Positions 7,899-17,294 of a stretch of 64,000 nt of DNA are shown one piece after another (the first letter of the stretch is position 1; each line of letters starts with the position of its first letter). A program made the position numbers and the translations under genes. The DNA comes from an uncultured Chryseobacterium sp. Lineage in GTDB: Bacteria; Bacteroidota; Bacteroidia; Flavobacteriales; Weeksellaceae. The notes beneath the pieces were generated by a model. The model was not told the origin of the DNA. It saw nothing but the letters and a program-made list of their open reading frames with translations, and did not search any database. The DNA lies in assembly GCA_913776245.1 (NCBI GenBank), contig CAJYLO010000026.1:92540-156539 (forward strand), given 5' to 3'.

Positions 7899-8184
7899 CT
7901 CCTGAAGACGAATTGTTGAACTCCTCAAGACGAATTATAAAATTCCTCAAGACGAATTGTCGAACTCCTCAAGACGAATTATAAAATTCCTCAAGACAAA
8001 TTGTTGAACTCCTCAAGACGAATTATAAAATTCCTCAAGACAAATTGTTGAACTCCTCAAGACGAATTATAAAATTCCTCAAGACGAATTGTCGAACTCC
8101 TCAAGACGAATTATAAAATTCCTCAAGACGAATTGTTGAACTCATCAAGACGAATTTTAAAACTCCTCTAGACGAATTACAATC
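7899..8184. repeat. tandem repeat: 13 copies of a 22-bp unit with a 44-bp higher-order period
   Basis: Thirteen contiguous 22-bp units fill 286 bp exactly. The shared core is CCTCAAGACGAATT. Units ending ATAAAA alternate with units ending GTCGAA or GTTGAA, giving a 44-bp dimer. The first and last two units are degenerate, as in ageing arrays. 22 is not a multiple of three and no gene spans it, so it is not a coding repeat. It ends 115 bp before the outer-membrane receptor gene at 8300, so copy-number change could alter that gene's expression. Confidence 0.9.
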
Positions 8185-8299
8185 GTATCCTGCTTGAAGG
8201 GAAAAGACTGTTCAGAAATTATTCGGTTGAAAGATTACTCTATGATGTAACAGATTCCGGGTCTGTCTTGTCATTGTCATATAACTCAAAATTACAACC

Positions 8300-10642
8300 A
8301 TGCTGAAATTAACATCTGCAATTTTTCTGACAATACCTTTATTTAGTTTAGCACAAAGCATCAGCGGAAGTGTTCGGTCTTCTTCCCGGAATATAGCCTA
8401 TGCAGAGATCATCGCCACGAAAGATCAGCTCAGAGCGTCTGCCATTTCAGATGAGAATGGTTATTTTACTTTGAAACTCAGTGAGAATGGGATCTACAGC
8501 ATCAGATGTTTTTATCAGGGCGAGACGCTTCTGGATCAGAAAATAAAAGTGAACGGCGATACCAGTCAGGATCTGCTGGTGGAGAATAAAAGTGAGAATC
8601 AAATCGAAGGTGTGACGGTGAGCGCACGTAAGAGGCTTATTGAAAGAAAGGCCGACAGGCTGGTATTTAATATTGCGAATTCCTCTGCATCACAGGGAAT
8701 GGATGGTCTGCAGGCTTTGGAGGCGACGCCACAGATCAAGGTTGATGAAAATGCGGGCTTATCCATGGTAGGCAAAAGTGGCGTGGCGGTGATGATTAAT
8801 GAACGGATGCTCAACCTTAGCGGAACAGACCTTGTGAACTACCTGCGGAGTCTGCGTTCGGAAAATATAGAAAAGATTGAAGTGATCACCGCACCGCCCT
8901 CTAAGTATGAAGCCCAGGGAAACAGCGGCCTTATCAACATTGTTCTCAAAAAAAACCAGAAACCTGGATGGAACGGAAGCCTTACCACAGCGCTGTTTCA
9001 GACAAGCTATACCGGCGTTTCCAATTCAGCAACCTTAAATTATCAGAATGGCAAACTCAGGTCTTCTCTTAAATTGAGGCAGTACGACAGCCAGAAGCAT
9101 TCTTATGAAAATTACAAAATCGAGGGTTCGGATGGTTTAATCAGTTCCGATGACCGACATGACTTCTGGAAGGGTGGTGGTTTCAATTTTACGTCGGATT
9201 ATGAGATTAACAGCAAGTCTGGTATCGGCGTGGTGGTGGACTATGGTAAAGGAAAATCCGGAATGGATATCACCAACCGTTCAGATTATTTTCAGGGTCA
9301 GACTTTTACCAATACTTTATCGACCTATGCCGAGCATCGTAACGATAATCAGCAGGCTACAGTGAGTGGATATTATGATATCAAATTTGGAAAGCGTGAT
9401 AATCTGCTCAGTATTACAGGGAACTATTTTTCCAACACTCCGGACAGTAATATCGACTTTACGACAAAGGATAATTCCGGCGTCTCCTCTGTAGTGCGGA
9501 CGCCATCTGAATTAAATTACAAAATACATTCCGGCCAGGCGGATCTTACGCTGCCTTTTGAATTTGCTAAAACAGAAGCCGGAATCAAATTTACCAACTT
9601 CGATAATAATTCGAATCTTCAGTATCAGAACCTTACGGCGGGACAGTACGTCACAGATCCCTTGAGAAGCAATCTGTTTAATTACAATGAGAAAAACTAT
9701 GCGGCGTATGTGGGAATGGAGAAACAACTGGGCGAGAAATGGACGGCGAAAGCTGGACTCCGTTATGAATACTCCGATATTAATGGCAATTCTGTTTCAT
9801 CTTCACAAAGTTCTGCGAACTCTTACGGTAAGTTATTCCCAACAGCATATATAAGCTACAAAGCCAATGATGACCATACTTTCAATATCAATTATTCGAA
9901 GCGGATCAATCGGCCAGGCTTCCGGGCGCTAAACCCTTTCCGCTGGTACACGAACGTCAATTCCTACTATTCGGGAAATCCGGCGCTCAATCCATCTGTC
10001 AATCATAATTTTGAGCTGTCCTATCTTTATAAGGGCAAACTTTCCGCATCCGCTTACTTTCAGAGGGAGCTCAATGCGTTTGGACAGCTGGTGATCCTGG
10101 AGGGCGAAAATAAAACGAGTAATTTTTACAACTATTTCAATATGAACAGCACCGGCATTTCGGTGAACTACTCAGACACTTTACTCAACTTCTGGGAGCT
10201 TAATTATTCCGCCGATCTATCGCACATGAAAACTGATGTTTTTGCAACAGATGCGGCTTCCAGAAAGGGTAACAGCACCAGTTTTGACATTAGGAACACG
10301 CTGTCATTCAATAAAAGTAAAACTATACAGCTTCTGCTGAATTACTGGATGCGACTGCCGTCCAGCATTGGAAATACTTATTCTTACTTTGTCGGCAATT
10401 GTTCTGCAGGACTCAAGTTCAGCCTGATGGATAAAAATCTGATGATGAATGTTTTGGTTTCCGACATCTTCAGGCAGGCCAAAAGCCAAGGTGAAATATA
10501 CTATGAGGAGTCTACACACTATTATAACAATTATTATGACGGAAGAAATCTATCCGTGTCCTTTACTTATAATTTTGGAAGCGGTAAAGTGAGGTCTGGG
10601 AGCAGGAATGTCAGCTTTGAAGATAAGGGCAGGGCCAATTAA
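8300..10642 (+). CDS. TonB-dependent-receptor-like outer membrane beta-barrel protein
   Basis: 780 residues. A signal peptide (about 1-18) is followed by a carboxypeptidase-regulatory-like beta-sandwich (SISGSVRSS...AYAEIIAT, about 20-100). A plug-like region follows (NQIEGVTVSARKRL... to IEVITAPPSKYEAQGNSGLINIVLKK). The last 550 or so residues form a barrel of the outer-membrane beta-barrel family 3 type, with the common motif INRPGFRALNPFRWYTN. It is related to the protein at 42376-44691. Such proteins sit in the outer membrane and probably transport or bind an unknown ligand. The 22-bp repeat array lies in front of it, and a secreted aspartyl protease follows on the same strand. Confidence 0.85.
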   Translation: MLKLTSAIFLTIPLFSLAQSISGSVRSSSRNIAYAEIIATKDQLRASAISDENGYFTLKLSENGIYSIRCFYQGETLLDQKIKVNGDTSQDLLVENKSENQIEGVTVSARKRLIERKADRLVFNIANSSASQGMDGLQALEATPQIKVDENAGLSMVGKSGVAVMINERMLNLSGTDLVNYLRSLRSENIEKIEVITAPPSKYEAQGNSGLINIVLKKNQKPGWNGSLTTALFQTSYTGVSNSATLNYQNGKLRSSLKLRQYDSQKHSYENYKIEGSDGLISSDDRHDFWKGGGFNFTSDYEINSKSGIGVVVDYGKGKSGMDITNRSDYFQGQTFTNTLSTYAEHRNDNQQATVSGYYDIKFGKRDNLLSITGNYFSNTPDSNIDFTTKDNSGVSSVVRTPSELNYKIHSGQADLTLPFEFAKTEAGIKFTNFDNNSNLQYQNLTAGQYVTDPLRSNLFNYNEKNYAAYVGMEKQLGEKWTAKAGLRYEYSDINGNSVSSSQSSANSYGKLFPTAYISYKANDDHTFNINYSKRINRPGFRALNPFRWYTNVNSYYSGNPALNPSVNHNFELSYLYKGKLSASAYFQRELNAFGQLVILEGENKTSNFYNYFNMNSTGISVNYSDTLLNFWELNYSADLSHMKTDVFATDAASRKGNSTSFDIRNTLSFNKSKTIQLLLNYWMRLPSSIGNTYSYFVGNCSAGLKFSLMDKNLMMNVLVSDIFRQAKSQGEIYYEESTHYYNNYYDGRNLSVSFTYNFGSGKVRSGSRNVSFEDKGRAN

Positions 10643-10720
10643 AAATTGTATAATCAGTAGTTAAGTCGCATCAAAGTTCTTATCTTTCAAATCAAATCAT
10701 AAAAAGCCGGAACTCATAAC

Positions 10721-11587
10721 ATGAAACATCTATTTTCTATCATTTTATTATCCCTGTTTAGCCTCGGGATGGCTCAACGGAAGAACTTCGAGAAAATTCC
10801 CTTTGAGCTGACGCCTGGGAACAATATAAAAGTGAAAGCGGTTTTGAATTACAAAGATTCTCTGTTTCTTACCTTCGATACCGGTGCGATAGATTTCTAT
10901 TTAACTAAAGATGCTATCAAAAAATATTTGAATCCTAAAGGCGTGAAACTGACTATGGCAGACATAAGTGATGAAAATTTCAGAATTGGCAATATGGAAT
11001 GGAACCACCAGCAGATCTATCCTGTAGAAATTGCGGCACAGGAAACAGAAGGGATGTTCGGATGGAATATGTTCGGCGGGAAAGTTTTGGAGATTAACTA
11101 TGATGAAAATCTTATGACAGTACATGCTATGCTTCCAAAGAAAAGCAGGAATTATGAAAAGTTTGGAATGGAGGTTTTAAAAGAGCATTTTTTGATCAAT
11201 CTCGAAATAGCTCAGGACGATCAAAAAATCAGGACGAAATTTTTATTTGATACAGGATTTCAGAAAGGATTGGTGTTGGATAATAATTTGCTAGCCAGAC
11301 TAAAGTTTCCGACCGATCAACTACAGGTTCTGAAAACGACAGTACTTCATAATTCCAATAATGAAGAGATACCACTTAATACAGTGAATGTTAAGGAGTT
11401 ATGGATAGGGAAATACAAAATTCAAAATGTATCTGCGGAGCTAAATACTCAGAAAAAACCTGCCGGTTATGAGACCAATTATATTGGAAGCGAAATACTC
11501 AAACGTTTTAATATCATTATAGACTTTAAAAATCAAATGGTCTATATGAAACCCAATCGCAAGTACAAATCTGCTTTTAATATCTGA
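10721..11587 (+). CDS. secreted retropepsin-like aspartyl protease, two-domain
   Basis: 288 residues with a signal peptide ending near MAQ (residue 19). Two catalytic-type triads are visible, D53-T-G (LTFDTGAIDFYLT) and D177-T-G (FLFDTGFQKGLVLD), each followed by a hydrophobic-glycine segment (EGMFGWNMFGGKVLEINY; YIGSEILKRFNIIIDF). This is the duplicated-lobe pattern of pepsin/retropepsin-like bacterial proteins. It lies 78 bp after the outer-membrane receptor gene and is likely cotranscribed with it. It would act in the periplasm; substrate unknown. Confidence 0.8.
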   Translation: MKHLFSIILLSLFSLGMAQRKNFEKIPFELTPGNNIKVKAVLNYKDSLFLTFDTGAIDFYLTKDAIKKYLNPKGVKLTMADISDENFRIGNMEWNHQQIYPVEIAAQETEGMFGWNMFGGKVLEINYDENLMTVHAMLPKKSRNYEKFGMEVLKEHFLINLEIAQDDQKIRTKFLFDTGFQKGLVLDNNLLARLKFPTDQLQVLKTTVLHNSNNEEIPLNTVNVKELWIGKYKIQNVSAELNTQKKPAGYETNYIGSEILKRFNIIIDFKNQMVYMKPNRKYKSAFNI

Positions 11588-11680
11588 TGCTTTTATGAAG
11601 TCGATCCGTCTATAGAAGTTTTTCGATCGTCACAAAGGAATTGATTAAAATCTTAAAAATCGTATTGACATAATCCCGGC

Positions 11681-12700
11681 TTATTGTTTCAGCAGCTTCA
11701 GGGCCTGCAAGATTTTCTTATCTTCTTCAAGTTGTTCAAGATTGTCTCCACCTATGATTTGAAAATCAGGAGTAATATTACTAGTGTAGATTTTTGAATT
11801 CCTGTCTACGACATAGTCCGTAGAAAGGTTGATTCCGGTATCCTGATTGATCCGAAATCCCTGTACGGCTGTTGTGTAGCCGGCGCTTGGCTCACCGACC
11901 ACTACCGTATTTTTTCTGCCAATTAAAGATATTGCCGTCATTTCTCCGGCGCTTGCTGTATAGCAGCTGGTCAGGATAATGACCGGAACGTCCTTTTTAA
12001 GTGGTAGGGTTAAATGTCTTTGTCTTTTCAGTTCGATGCCGTCTATCAACATTTGTCCACCCCGAATTTCCCATTTTCCCGAAGATTCTCCTTTTCCATT
12101 TCTGAATCCACCGAAAATAATATCCTGATCAGAGATAAATTCCTTCAGTCCCAATAATATAGGATACATATTGCCACCAGTATTGGTTCTCAGATCGATG
12201 ATCCAGGATTTTATCCTTTTTGAATTGACGCTGTTAAGGCGATCCACGATATCGTTCGCAATGCTGTCCACTTTTCTGAATGAGAAATCATCATTTCCAG
12301 GAATCCTGATGTATCCGGTATTGTGATTGAGTACCTTGGCTACCACCAATTTTTCTTTGCCTAATCTTGATTTTAGATAAGTGTTCCCGTAAGCTTGCGG
12401 CTTGTTCCATCCATAGGTTTTGCCTTTGTACTTCAGGCCTCCGTGGAAATCTTTAAGTAAAGAAAATACTTCAGTGTAGATGGGAGCTGCCTCTGAAAAA
12501 GAATTCAGATCTTTCGATTTGCCGTATAAAGCCTTTTCTATCAATAGAATATTTTCGGTATCGACAGCGTTGGCTTTGATCAAATCTAAAGATTTATCGA
12601 CGATTGATTTAATACTGTCATTTTTAAAATTTTGACAGCAAATTATAATGGAACAAAAAGAAAGTAAACTGAGGAATATTTTTTTAAAGATCTGTATCAT
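11681..12700 (-). CDS. S41-family (tail-specific-like) serine peptidase
   Basis: 339 residues from the chosen ATG, which directly precedes a hydrophobic leader (MIQIFKKIFLSLLSFCSIIICC, possible lipobox). An upstream ATG at 12724 would add eight residues of unlikely sequence. The fold follows S41 peptidases: TGYIRIPGNDDF, SWIIDLRTNTGGN, then SCYTASAGEM with nucleophile S250, and GEPSAGYTT. There is no PDZ domain, so it is a short member like those that trim cell-envelope peptides. It is convergent with the aspartyl protease gene and stands alone. Confidence 0.82.
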   Translation of the reverse strand: MIQIFKKIFLSLLSFCSIIICCQNFKNDSIKSIVDKSLDLIKANAVDTENILLIEKALYGKSKDLNSFSEAAPIYTEVFSLLKDFHGGLKYKGKTYGWNKPQAYGNTYLKSRLGKEKLVVAKVLNHNTGYIRIPGNDDFSFRKVDSIANDIVDRLNSVNSKRIKSWIIDLRTNTGGNMYPILLGLKEFISDQDIIFGGFRNGKGESSGKWEIRGGQMLIDGIELKRQRHLTLPLKKDVPVIILTSCYTASAGEMTAISLIGRKNTVVVGEPSAGYTTAVQGFRINQDTGINLSTDYVVDRNSKIYTSNITPDFQIIGGDNLEQLEEDKKILQALKLLKQ

Positions 12701-12861
12701 AATCACATCTAAGCAGGTCAGCAAATTTATACATTACATTAAATGATTCCTACACCTTATTAACAAAATATTTAAGACGTCTTTATCTCAGAATGAATTC
12801 CTTATCTCTTTAAAATTATTGATCTTGCCGTTCTGTGTTCTTTGATCCTTTCCAAAGATAA

Positions 12862-12963
12862 AAAAGTAGTGAAGCCCAGGCGCAACTTGGCGAAACATCT
12901 ATTCCAGATGGCAGGGATGAATTTCCTTACGGCGACTGGGAGGAATTTTCGATTTGGAACTAG
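12862..12963 (+). pseudogene. possible gene remnant
   Basis: Within the 340-bp gap before the AraC-type gene, a 33-codon frame between stops reads as protein-like sequence (QLGETSIPDGRDEFPYGDWE), with a further short piece after the TAG. A different frame of the same DNA stays open for 65 codons from a TTG at 12842 but has unconvincing composition. I cannot identify the ancestor; the evidence is composition only. Confidence 0.2.
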
Positions 12964-13043
12964 CCAGATCAAGCTAATGATATGTGGAGGTGCATCATCA
13001 GCCTATGACCCTATTGATGTACCGCAATTTTCAATTTAATTCA

Positions 13044-13051
13044 TACTTTTG
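13044..13051 (+). promoter_or_regulatory. -7 promoter element of the TPR/AraC operon
   Basis: TACTTTTG matches TAnnTTTG exactly and lies nine bases before the ATG at 13061. The leader would be almost absent, which argues against an upstream TTG start at 13049 that overlaps the element. Confidence 0.55.
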
Positions 13052-13060
13052 TACATCATT

Positions 13061-14515
13061 ATGACTGAAAGAAAAAAAAAGATATTGAAATTACTCACGG
13101 CCGATTACATTCTATCGTCATTCTTTGTATTGGTCTTTGTTTTTTCTTATCCGCAAACAGTTGGTGATGTTCGAATACTGAGAGATGAGATCAATGACAA
13201 AATGCAGTATGAAGGAAAAAAGCTAGCTCCGCTTCTGGATTACTATTCCAGGATCTCACCTGTAGATGCTCGGCTTCTCCGGGTCAAGTCATTTCTAACC
13301 CAGGGTAACTGCGAAGAAGCATTAAACAATTTACTCCCATTACAAAAAATTGCTGAAAATGATGACCGGCCAGGCTTGTTCCTGCAGTATCAATATTTGT
13401 ATGCACTGCTGTATCAGTCATTGGGATTGAACAGTGAGATCAAAGTAAATAGCCTTATAAAAAGTTATGATTCCCAGACTTTGCAATCTTTGCTGGATCT
13501 GACGATCGATAAGAGCAATTTTAACTTATTTACGAAATCGGAAAGAGTCAATATTCTGAAAAGCATGGTCGCACTATCGGTGAAGAATGGGGATGTCGTT
13601 AATATGATAAAAGGTCAGGTATGGCTTTCGCAATTGCTTGGCGATGATAATCCACAGTCCATCACTCTAAGAAATTCTGCGCGCAGACTTCTTAATAAAT
13701 ACAATCCAGGACTCTATTATGATGTTTTGGTTTACACTGATTTATCAGGAATAGAACTCAGGAAAAATCGTCCTGAGGCAGCGTTCCAATGGCTTAAAAA
13801 TTTTGAAGATTCTGCATTATTGTTATCAAATCGTGAACTGAAAGCTGAATACTACAGAAATCTTGCAAGTGCTGCAGCCGGTACCCAGGATTTTCAGACG
13901 CTGGGCAAAGCCAATGATAGATACTACAGAATTACTCAGAATGCAGACTCACATAAGACGGCAGCCAGGGCAATTCTTGTGAATCATGTAAAACTTGCTA
14001 CTGAGCAGAAACTCAAGGTTCAGCAACAGGTTTTCCGGTATGTGTATATTGCCGTAGTCATGATTTGCATCACTGTTATTCTTCTTATTTATTGGTTCAA
14101 ATACAGATCCCGGCCAAAAAAACAGAGTCCTGATAGCAAAGAAATCAAAGGATATGTAATTCCTGATAAAACTGAAAAAAAACTTCTGGAGAAACTGGAT
14201 GCTTTCGAAAAGAGTAATAAATTTATTCAGAAGACAGTTTCTGTAAAAACCCTTGCACAACAGTTTGATACCAACGCAAAGTATCTGTCTGAAGTTATAA
14301 ACAGGCATAAAAATTCTAATTTCAACACTTATATCAATAATCTGAGGATTGATTACATTGTTGACAAACTGCGTCACGATCCCGAATACAGAAAATACAA
14401 GGTCAGCTACCTGGCGGAAGAGTGCGGATTTTCTTCGCACAGCATGTTTGCAACCATTTTCAAGAACAGAATGGGACTTTCTCCAACAGAATTTCTACAA
14501 AAGCTAAACGGATGA
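13061..14515 (+). CDS. membrane-bound TPR protein with C-terminal AraC-type DNA-binding domain
   Basis: 484 residues from the ATG. An N-terminal hydrophobic leader (about 10-35) precedes TPR-like helical repeats (about 40-310), which would be periplasmic. One transmembrane helix lies at about 327-346 (YVYIAVVMICITVILLIYWF). A cytoplasmic AraC-type double helix-turn-helix follows, with VKTLAQQFDTNAKYLSEVIN and YLAEECGFSSHSMFATIFKN. This is a one-component membrane regulator type common in Flavobacteriia: TPRs sense, AraC domain binds DNA. The next gene starts inside its stop codon, so the two are translationally coupled. A homologue with the same layout is at 40504-42186. Confidence 0.85.
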   Translation: MTERKKKILKLLTADYILSSFFVLVFVFSYPQTVGDVRILRDEINDKMQYEGKKLAPLLDYYSRISPVDARLLRVKSFLTQGNCEEALNNLLPLQKIAENDDRPGLFLQYQYLYALLYQSLGLNSEIKVNSLIKSYDSQTLQSLLDLTIDKSNFNLFTKSERVNILKSMVALSVKNGDVVNMIKGQVWLSQLLGDDNPQSITLRNSARRLLNKYNPGLYYDVLVYTDLSGIELRKNRPEAAFQWLKNFEDSALLLSNRELKAEYYRNLASAAAGTQDFQTLGKANDRYYRITQNADSHKTAARAILVNHVKLATEQKLKVQQQVFRYVYIAVVMICITVILLIYWFKYRSRPKKQSPDSKEIKGYVIPDKTEKKLLEKLDAFEKSNKFIQKTVSVKTLAQQFDTNAKYLSEVINRHKNSNFNTYINNLRIDYIVDKLRHDPEYRKYKVSYLAEECGFSSHSMFATIFKNRMGLSPTEFLQKLNG

Positions 14516-15585
14516 AATCACGACTGCTACTCATATTGACGCTAATTATCTTTAACGCTCAGGGACAGAGACCGGATAAGAATAAACAGCTTGCAGAAGC
14601 GACTAATCTGATTTTTACAAACCCTGAGAAGTCCGTACAGATTTCTAAAGACGTTTTGCAGCGTGCGGAAGATTACCCTACCAAGATCATAGCGCTTTCC
14701 AAACTGGTGAATGCACAGATGGTGCTGGGAGACATCAGCCAGGTCATTATCAATTGCAACAAAGGGATTACAATGTCTACTGAAAACGAAGATAGGATCA
14801 ATCAGATCCGCTTTCTTTCTATGCTTGGAAATCAGTATCAGCAAATTGATATGATGGCCGATGCGAAGCGAAATCTGGACAAAGCGGAAAATCTCATTAA
14901 TTCTGGCCAATTGCCAAAGGATCTTCTCTTTATTCAGGGGAATGTTTATAATGTCAAAGGTATCGTTTTTAAAAGTGAACTCAATTGCGAGTATGCCATA
15001 AAATATTTTGATAAAGCTTTGGCGGTCTATGATTTGTTGCGAGACGAAGATGTCATGCAGACCAACAGAATGCTGATAAAAATTCAAAAAGCCCAGTGTT
15101 TGGAAGCATTGGGGAAAAGTACGGAAGCAGAAATTCTCTACACAGATGTTCTGGAGAGTAAAAACATAGGATTGGGCTATAACAGGGATTTTGCCGCTCT
15201 GGGCCTTATCAATATCGATCTGAAAAATAAAAAAATTGATGCAGCAGGAAAGCTCCTGAGAAGCATAAAGTCCAATAATCTACTGAAGTATGATGCGGAA
15301 CTCAATGCCTTGTATTTTCAATCAATGGCTCAATATTATTATCTCCGGAAGGAATATGAGCAATATATTTATTATTTTAATAAATTTAACCAGAGTTTGT
15401 TGATTATCGATAAATCAAAAAAAGAAATGATTCAAAAGTTAATCAATGACATCAATGCCGATTATGTGGAAAAGAGCAGAAAAAATTGGATCATGGATCT
15501 CTCTGTCATCGCCTTGATTGTCTCTATTTTTACGGCTCTGGTCATATTTCTCTACCGTTTTTCCAAAAAAAATGTCAATTCCTGA
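14512..15585 (+). CDS. TPR-repeat protein with signal peptide and C-terminal membrane helix
   Basis: 357 residues. I start at the ATG at 14512, whose ATGA overlaps the preceding stop; an upstream start would run deep into the AraC gene, and the chosen start gives a clean signal peptide (MKSRLLLILTLIIFNAQGQ). TPR-like helices fill about 25-310. A transmembrane helix at about 325-347 (WIMDLSVIALIVSIFTALVIFLYRF) is followed by only a few basic residues. It resembles the sensor half of the preceding regulator without the DNA-binding part, so it may be a partner or modulator in the same membrane complex. That role is inferred. Confidence 0.75.
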   Translation: MKSRLLLILTLIIFNAQGQRPDKNKQLAEATNLIFTNPEKSVQISKDVLQRAEDYPTKIIALSKLVNAQMVLGDISQVIINCNKGITMSTENEDRINQIRFLSMLGNQYQQIDMMADAKRNLDKAENLINSGQLPKDLLFIQGNVYNVKGIVFKSELNCEYAIKYFDKALAVYDLLRDEDVMQTNRMLIKIQKAQCLEALGKSTEAEILYTDVLESKNIGLGYNRDFAALGLINIDLKNKKIDAAGKLLRSIKSNNLLKYDAELNALYFQSMAQYYYLRKEYEQYIYYFNKFNQSLLIIDKSKKEMIQKLINDINADYVEKSRKNWIMDLSVIALIVSIFTALVIFLYRFSKKNVNS

Positions 15586-15644
15586 CAGTACTGTTTTAAT
15601 ATCAGTAAATTCTTGATTGTTAAATTTTTACGATTGGATTAATG

Positions 15645-15679
15645 CTATCATATTCAAGTATTTTTCTTAAATATGATAG
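15645..15679. repeat. inverted repeat before the T9SS cluster
   Basis: CTATCATATT (15645-15654) and AATATGATAG (15670-15679) form a 10-bp stem with a 15-base loop, 140 bp before the first T9SS cargo gene. It could terminate the TPR operon or serve as an operator. No strong T run follows. Confidence 0.4.
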
Positions 15680-15820
15680 TATCCCGCTTCCGAATTCCTG
15701 AAAACGATCATACTTTAGATACAATTAAATTCAAGATAAAATACCTGGATATGCCTTTGTATTATAGATAATTTTTCTTGATCATCTGTAAGAATTTCAC
15801 TTTAAAAAAACTTTATCGAT

Positions 15821-17278
15821 ATGAAAAAAATCAACTTTTTAGCGATCCTTCTCGGTACAATTGTTTCTGCTCAGACATCATTCACACTAGTAAAAGACAT
15901 CAATCCCGGTGCCAGTAATTCGGCACCATCTAACTTTGCTGTCTATAATAATAAAATGTATTTCAGTGCTACTTACAGCTTGTCCGGGTCTGCCAGCGGC
16001 ACGGAGCTTTGGGAGAGTGACGGCACTTCTGCTGGTACCACGCTGGTTGCGGATATAAGCCCGGGGACATCCTCGTCCTCTCCCACAAATCTTTATGTTT
16101 TTGGAAATAAACTTTTTTTTACAGCTTCTGTTCCTGTTAATGGTACCAATACATCTGGTGTAATGATGTCTTATGACAGCTCCGGAGAGCTTAAAACGGT
16201 TTCTACCACTGTTAAGTTTCCCACTACATATATCACCAGCAATGATAAGTTATATTTCAAGGCCACCAATAGCACAGTGACACCCACTGCGCAACGCCTC
16301 TATACACTGGATGACAGTATGCAGCCATCACTATTGGATGACAATGTAACGGTAATGTTCCTCGGAAATGTCGGGCAGCAGGTGATCGCTAACGGACAGT
16401 ATAAAACTGCAGCCAATCCTACTTGGTATCAGCTGTTTAAACTGAACGGCACTAGTCTGGAATTACTGCAAACCATCAACCCTAACGCCACAGCTTATCC
16501 TCAGAATTTCTATTACAGTCCGGCACTTGGCAAAACATTTTTTTCAGCTAATGGAGGAAATGGTGTAGAGCTATGGGTGACTGACGGCACTTCGGAAGGT
16601 ACAATGCAGGTAAAAGATATCAATACCACCAATACGACTGCAGGCTCCAGTCCTGCTAATTTCACAGAATGTAATGGCAAAGTTTATTTCTCTGCTACAG
16701 ACGGATCCTTGAGCGGAACAGAGCTTTGGGTTACGGACGGAACTGCAGAAGGTACAAGAATGATGAAGGATATTATTCCGGGTTCTTCCGGATCCTCGCC
16801 TGATAAACTGACTGTCTTGAATAATAAATTGTACTTTCTGGTAAATGCCAACGGTGGTTCCAAGCAGATGTGGACTTCGGATGGTACTGACGAAGGGACG
16901 AAAATGCTTGCTGCACTTCCCACAGCTTTTGGACTTGCTGTTTATAACAATAATCTCTATGCAGCTGCACGACTAGATTCATCAGATCAGATCGGCGTGG
17001 AGCTTTATAAGGTCAATCTACCTACAGAAACACTTCATGCAGAAAATATAGCCTCCCCGAAGATCTCTCTTTACCCGAATCCTACCCACGGAGAGGTTAG
17101 GTTAACAAATGTCCAATCCGGAGTCTTTGAGTTACTGGACATTTCCGGGCGTATCATCAAAACCGGAAAATTCCAGGACAGTAAGATCAATCTGAACAGC
17201 AAAGCAGGAAGCTATCTGCTGAAGATCTCATCCGATGATAAAAAAGTCAATACCTCTTCCAAAATTATCATTCAATAA
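15821..17278 (+). CDS. T9SS-secreted protein with ELWxTDGTxxGT repeats
   Basis: 485 residues with signal peptide (about 1-18). The body consists of repeats with the signature ELW.(S/T)DGTxxGT followed by hydrophobic-D-I-(N/S)PG (for example GTELWESDGTSAGTTLVADI and GTELWVTDGTAEGTRMMKDI), likely beta-propeller-like blades. The C-terminal ~75 residues are a type A T9SS sorting domain (ISLYPNPTHGEVRL ... GSYLLKISSDDKK), which directs export across the outer membrane. It is the first of four closely spaced cargo genes. The next gene encodes a paralogue 16 bp downstream. Confidence 0.85.
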   Translation: MKKINFLAILLGTIVSAQTSFTLVKDINPGASNSAPSNFAVYNNKMYFSATYSLSGSASGTELWESDGTSAGTTLVADISPGTSSSSPTNLYVFGNKLFFTASVPVNGTNTSGVMMSYDSSGELKTVSTTVKFPTTYITSNDKLYFKATNSTVTPTAQRLYTLDDSMQPSLLDDNVTVMFLGNVGQQVIANGQYKTAANPTWYQLFKLNGTSLELLQTINPNATAYPQNFYYSPALGKTFFSANGGNGVELWVTDGTSEGTMQVKDINTTNTTAGSSPANFTECNGKVYFSATDGSLSGTELWVTDGTAEGTRMMKDIIPGSSGSSPDKLTVLNNKLYFLVNANGGSKQMWTSDGTDEGTKMLAALPTAFGLAVYNNNLYAAARLDSSDQIGVELYKVNLPTETLHAENIASPKISLYPNPTHGEVRLTNVQSGVFELLDISGRIIKTGKFQDSKINLNSKAGSYLLKISSDDKKVNTSSKIIIQ

Positions 17279-17294
17279 TAGATTAATCACTATC

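Noticed and set aside
7899..8184. CRISPR array
   Set aside because: The 22-bp units are contiguous with no unique spacers and no cas genes are nearby; it is a simple tandem array.
12842..13039. 65-residue rightward gene
   Set aside because: Starts with TTG, composition is unconvincing, and another frame of the same DNA looks more protein-like.
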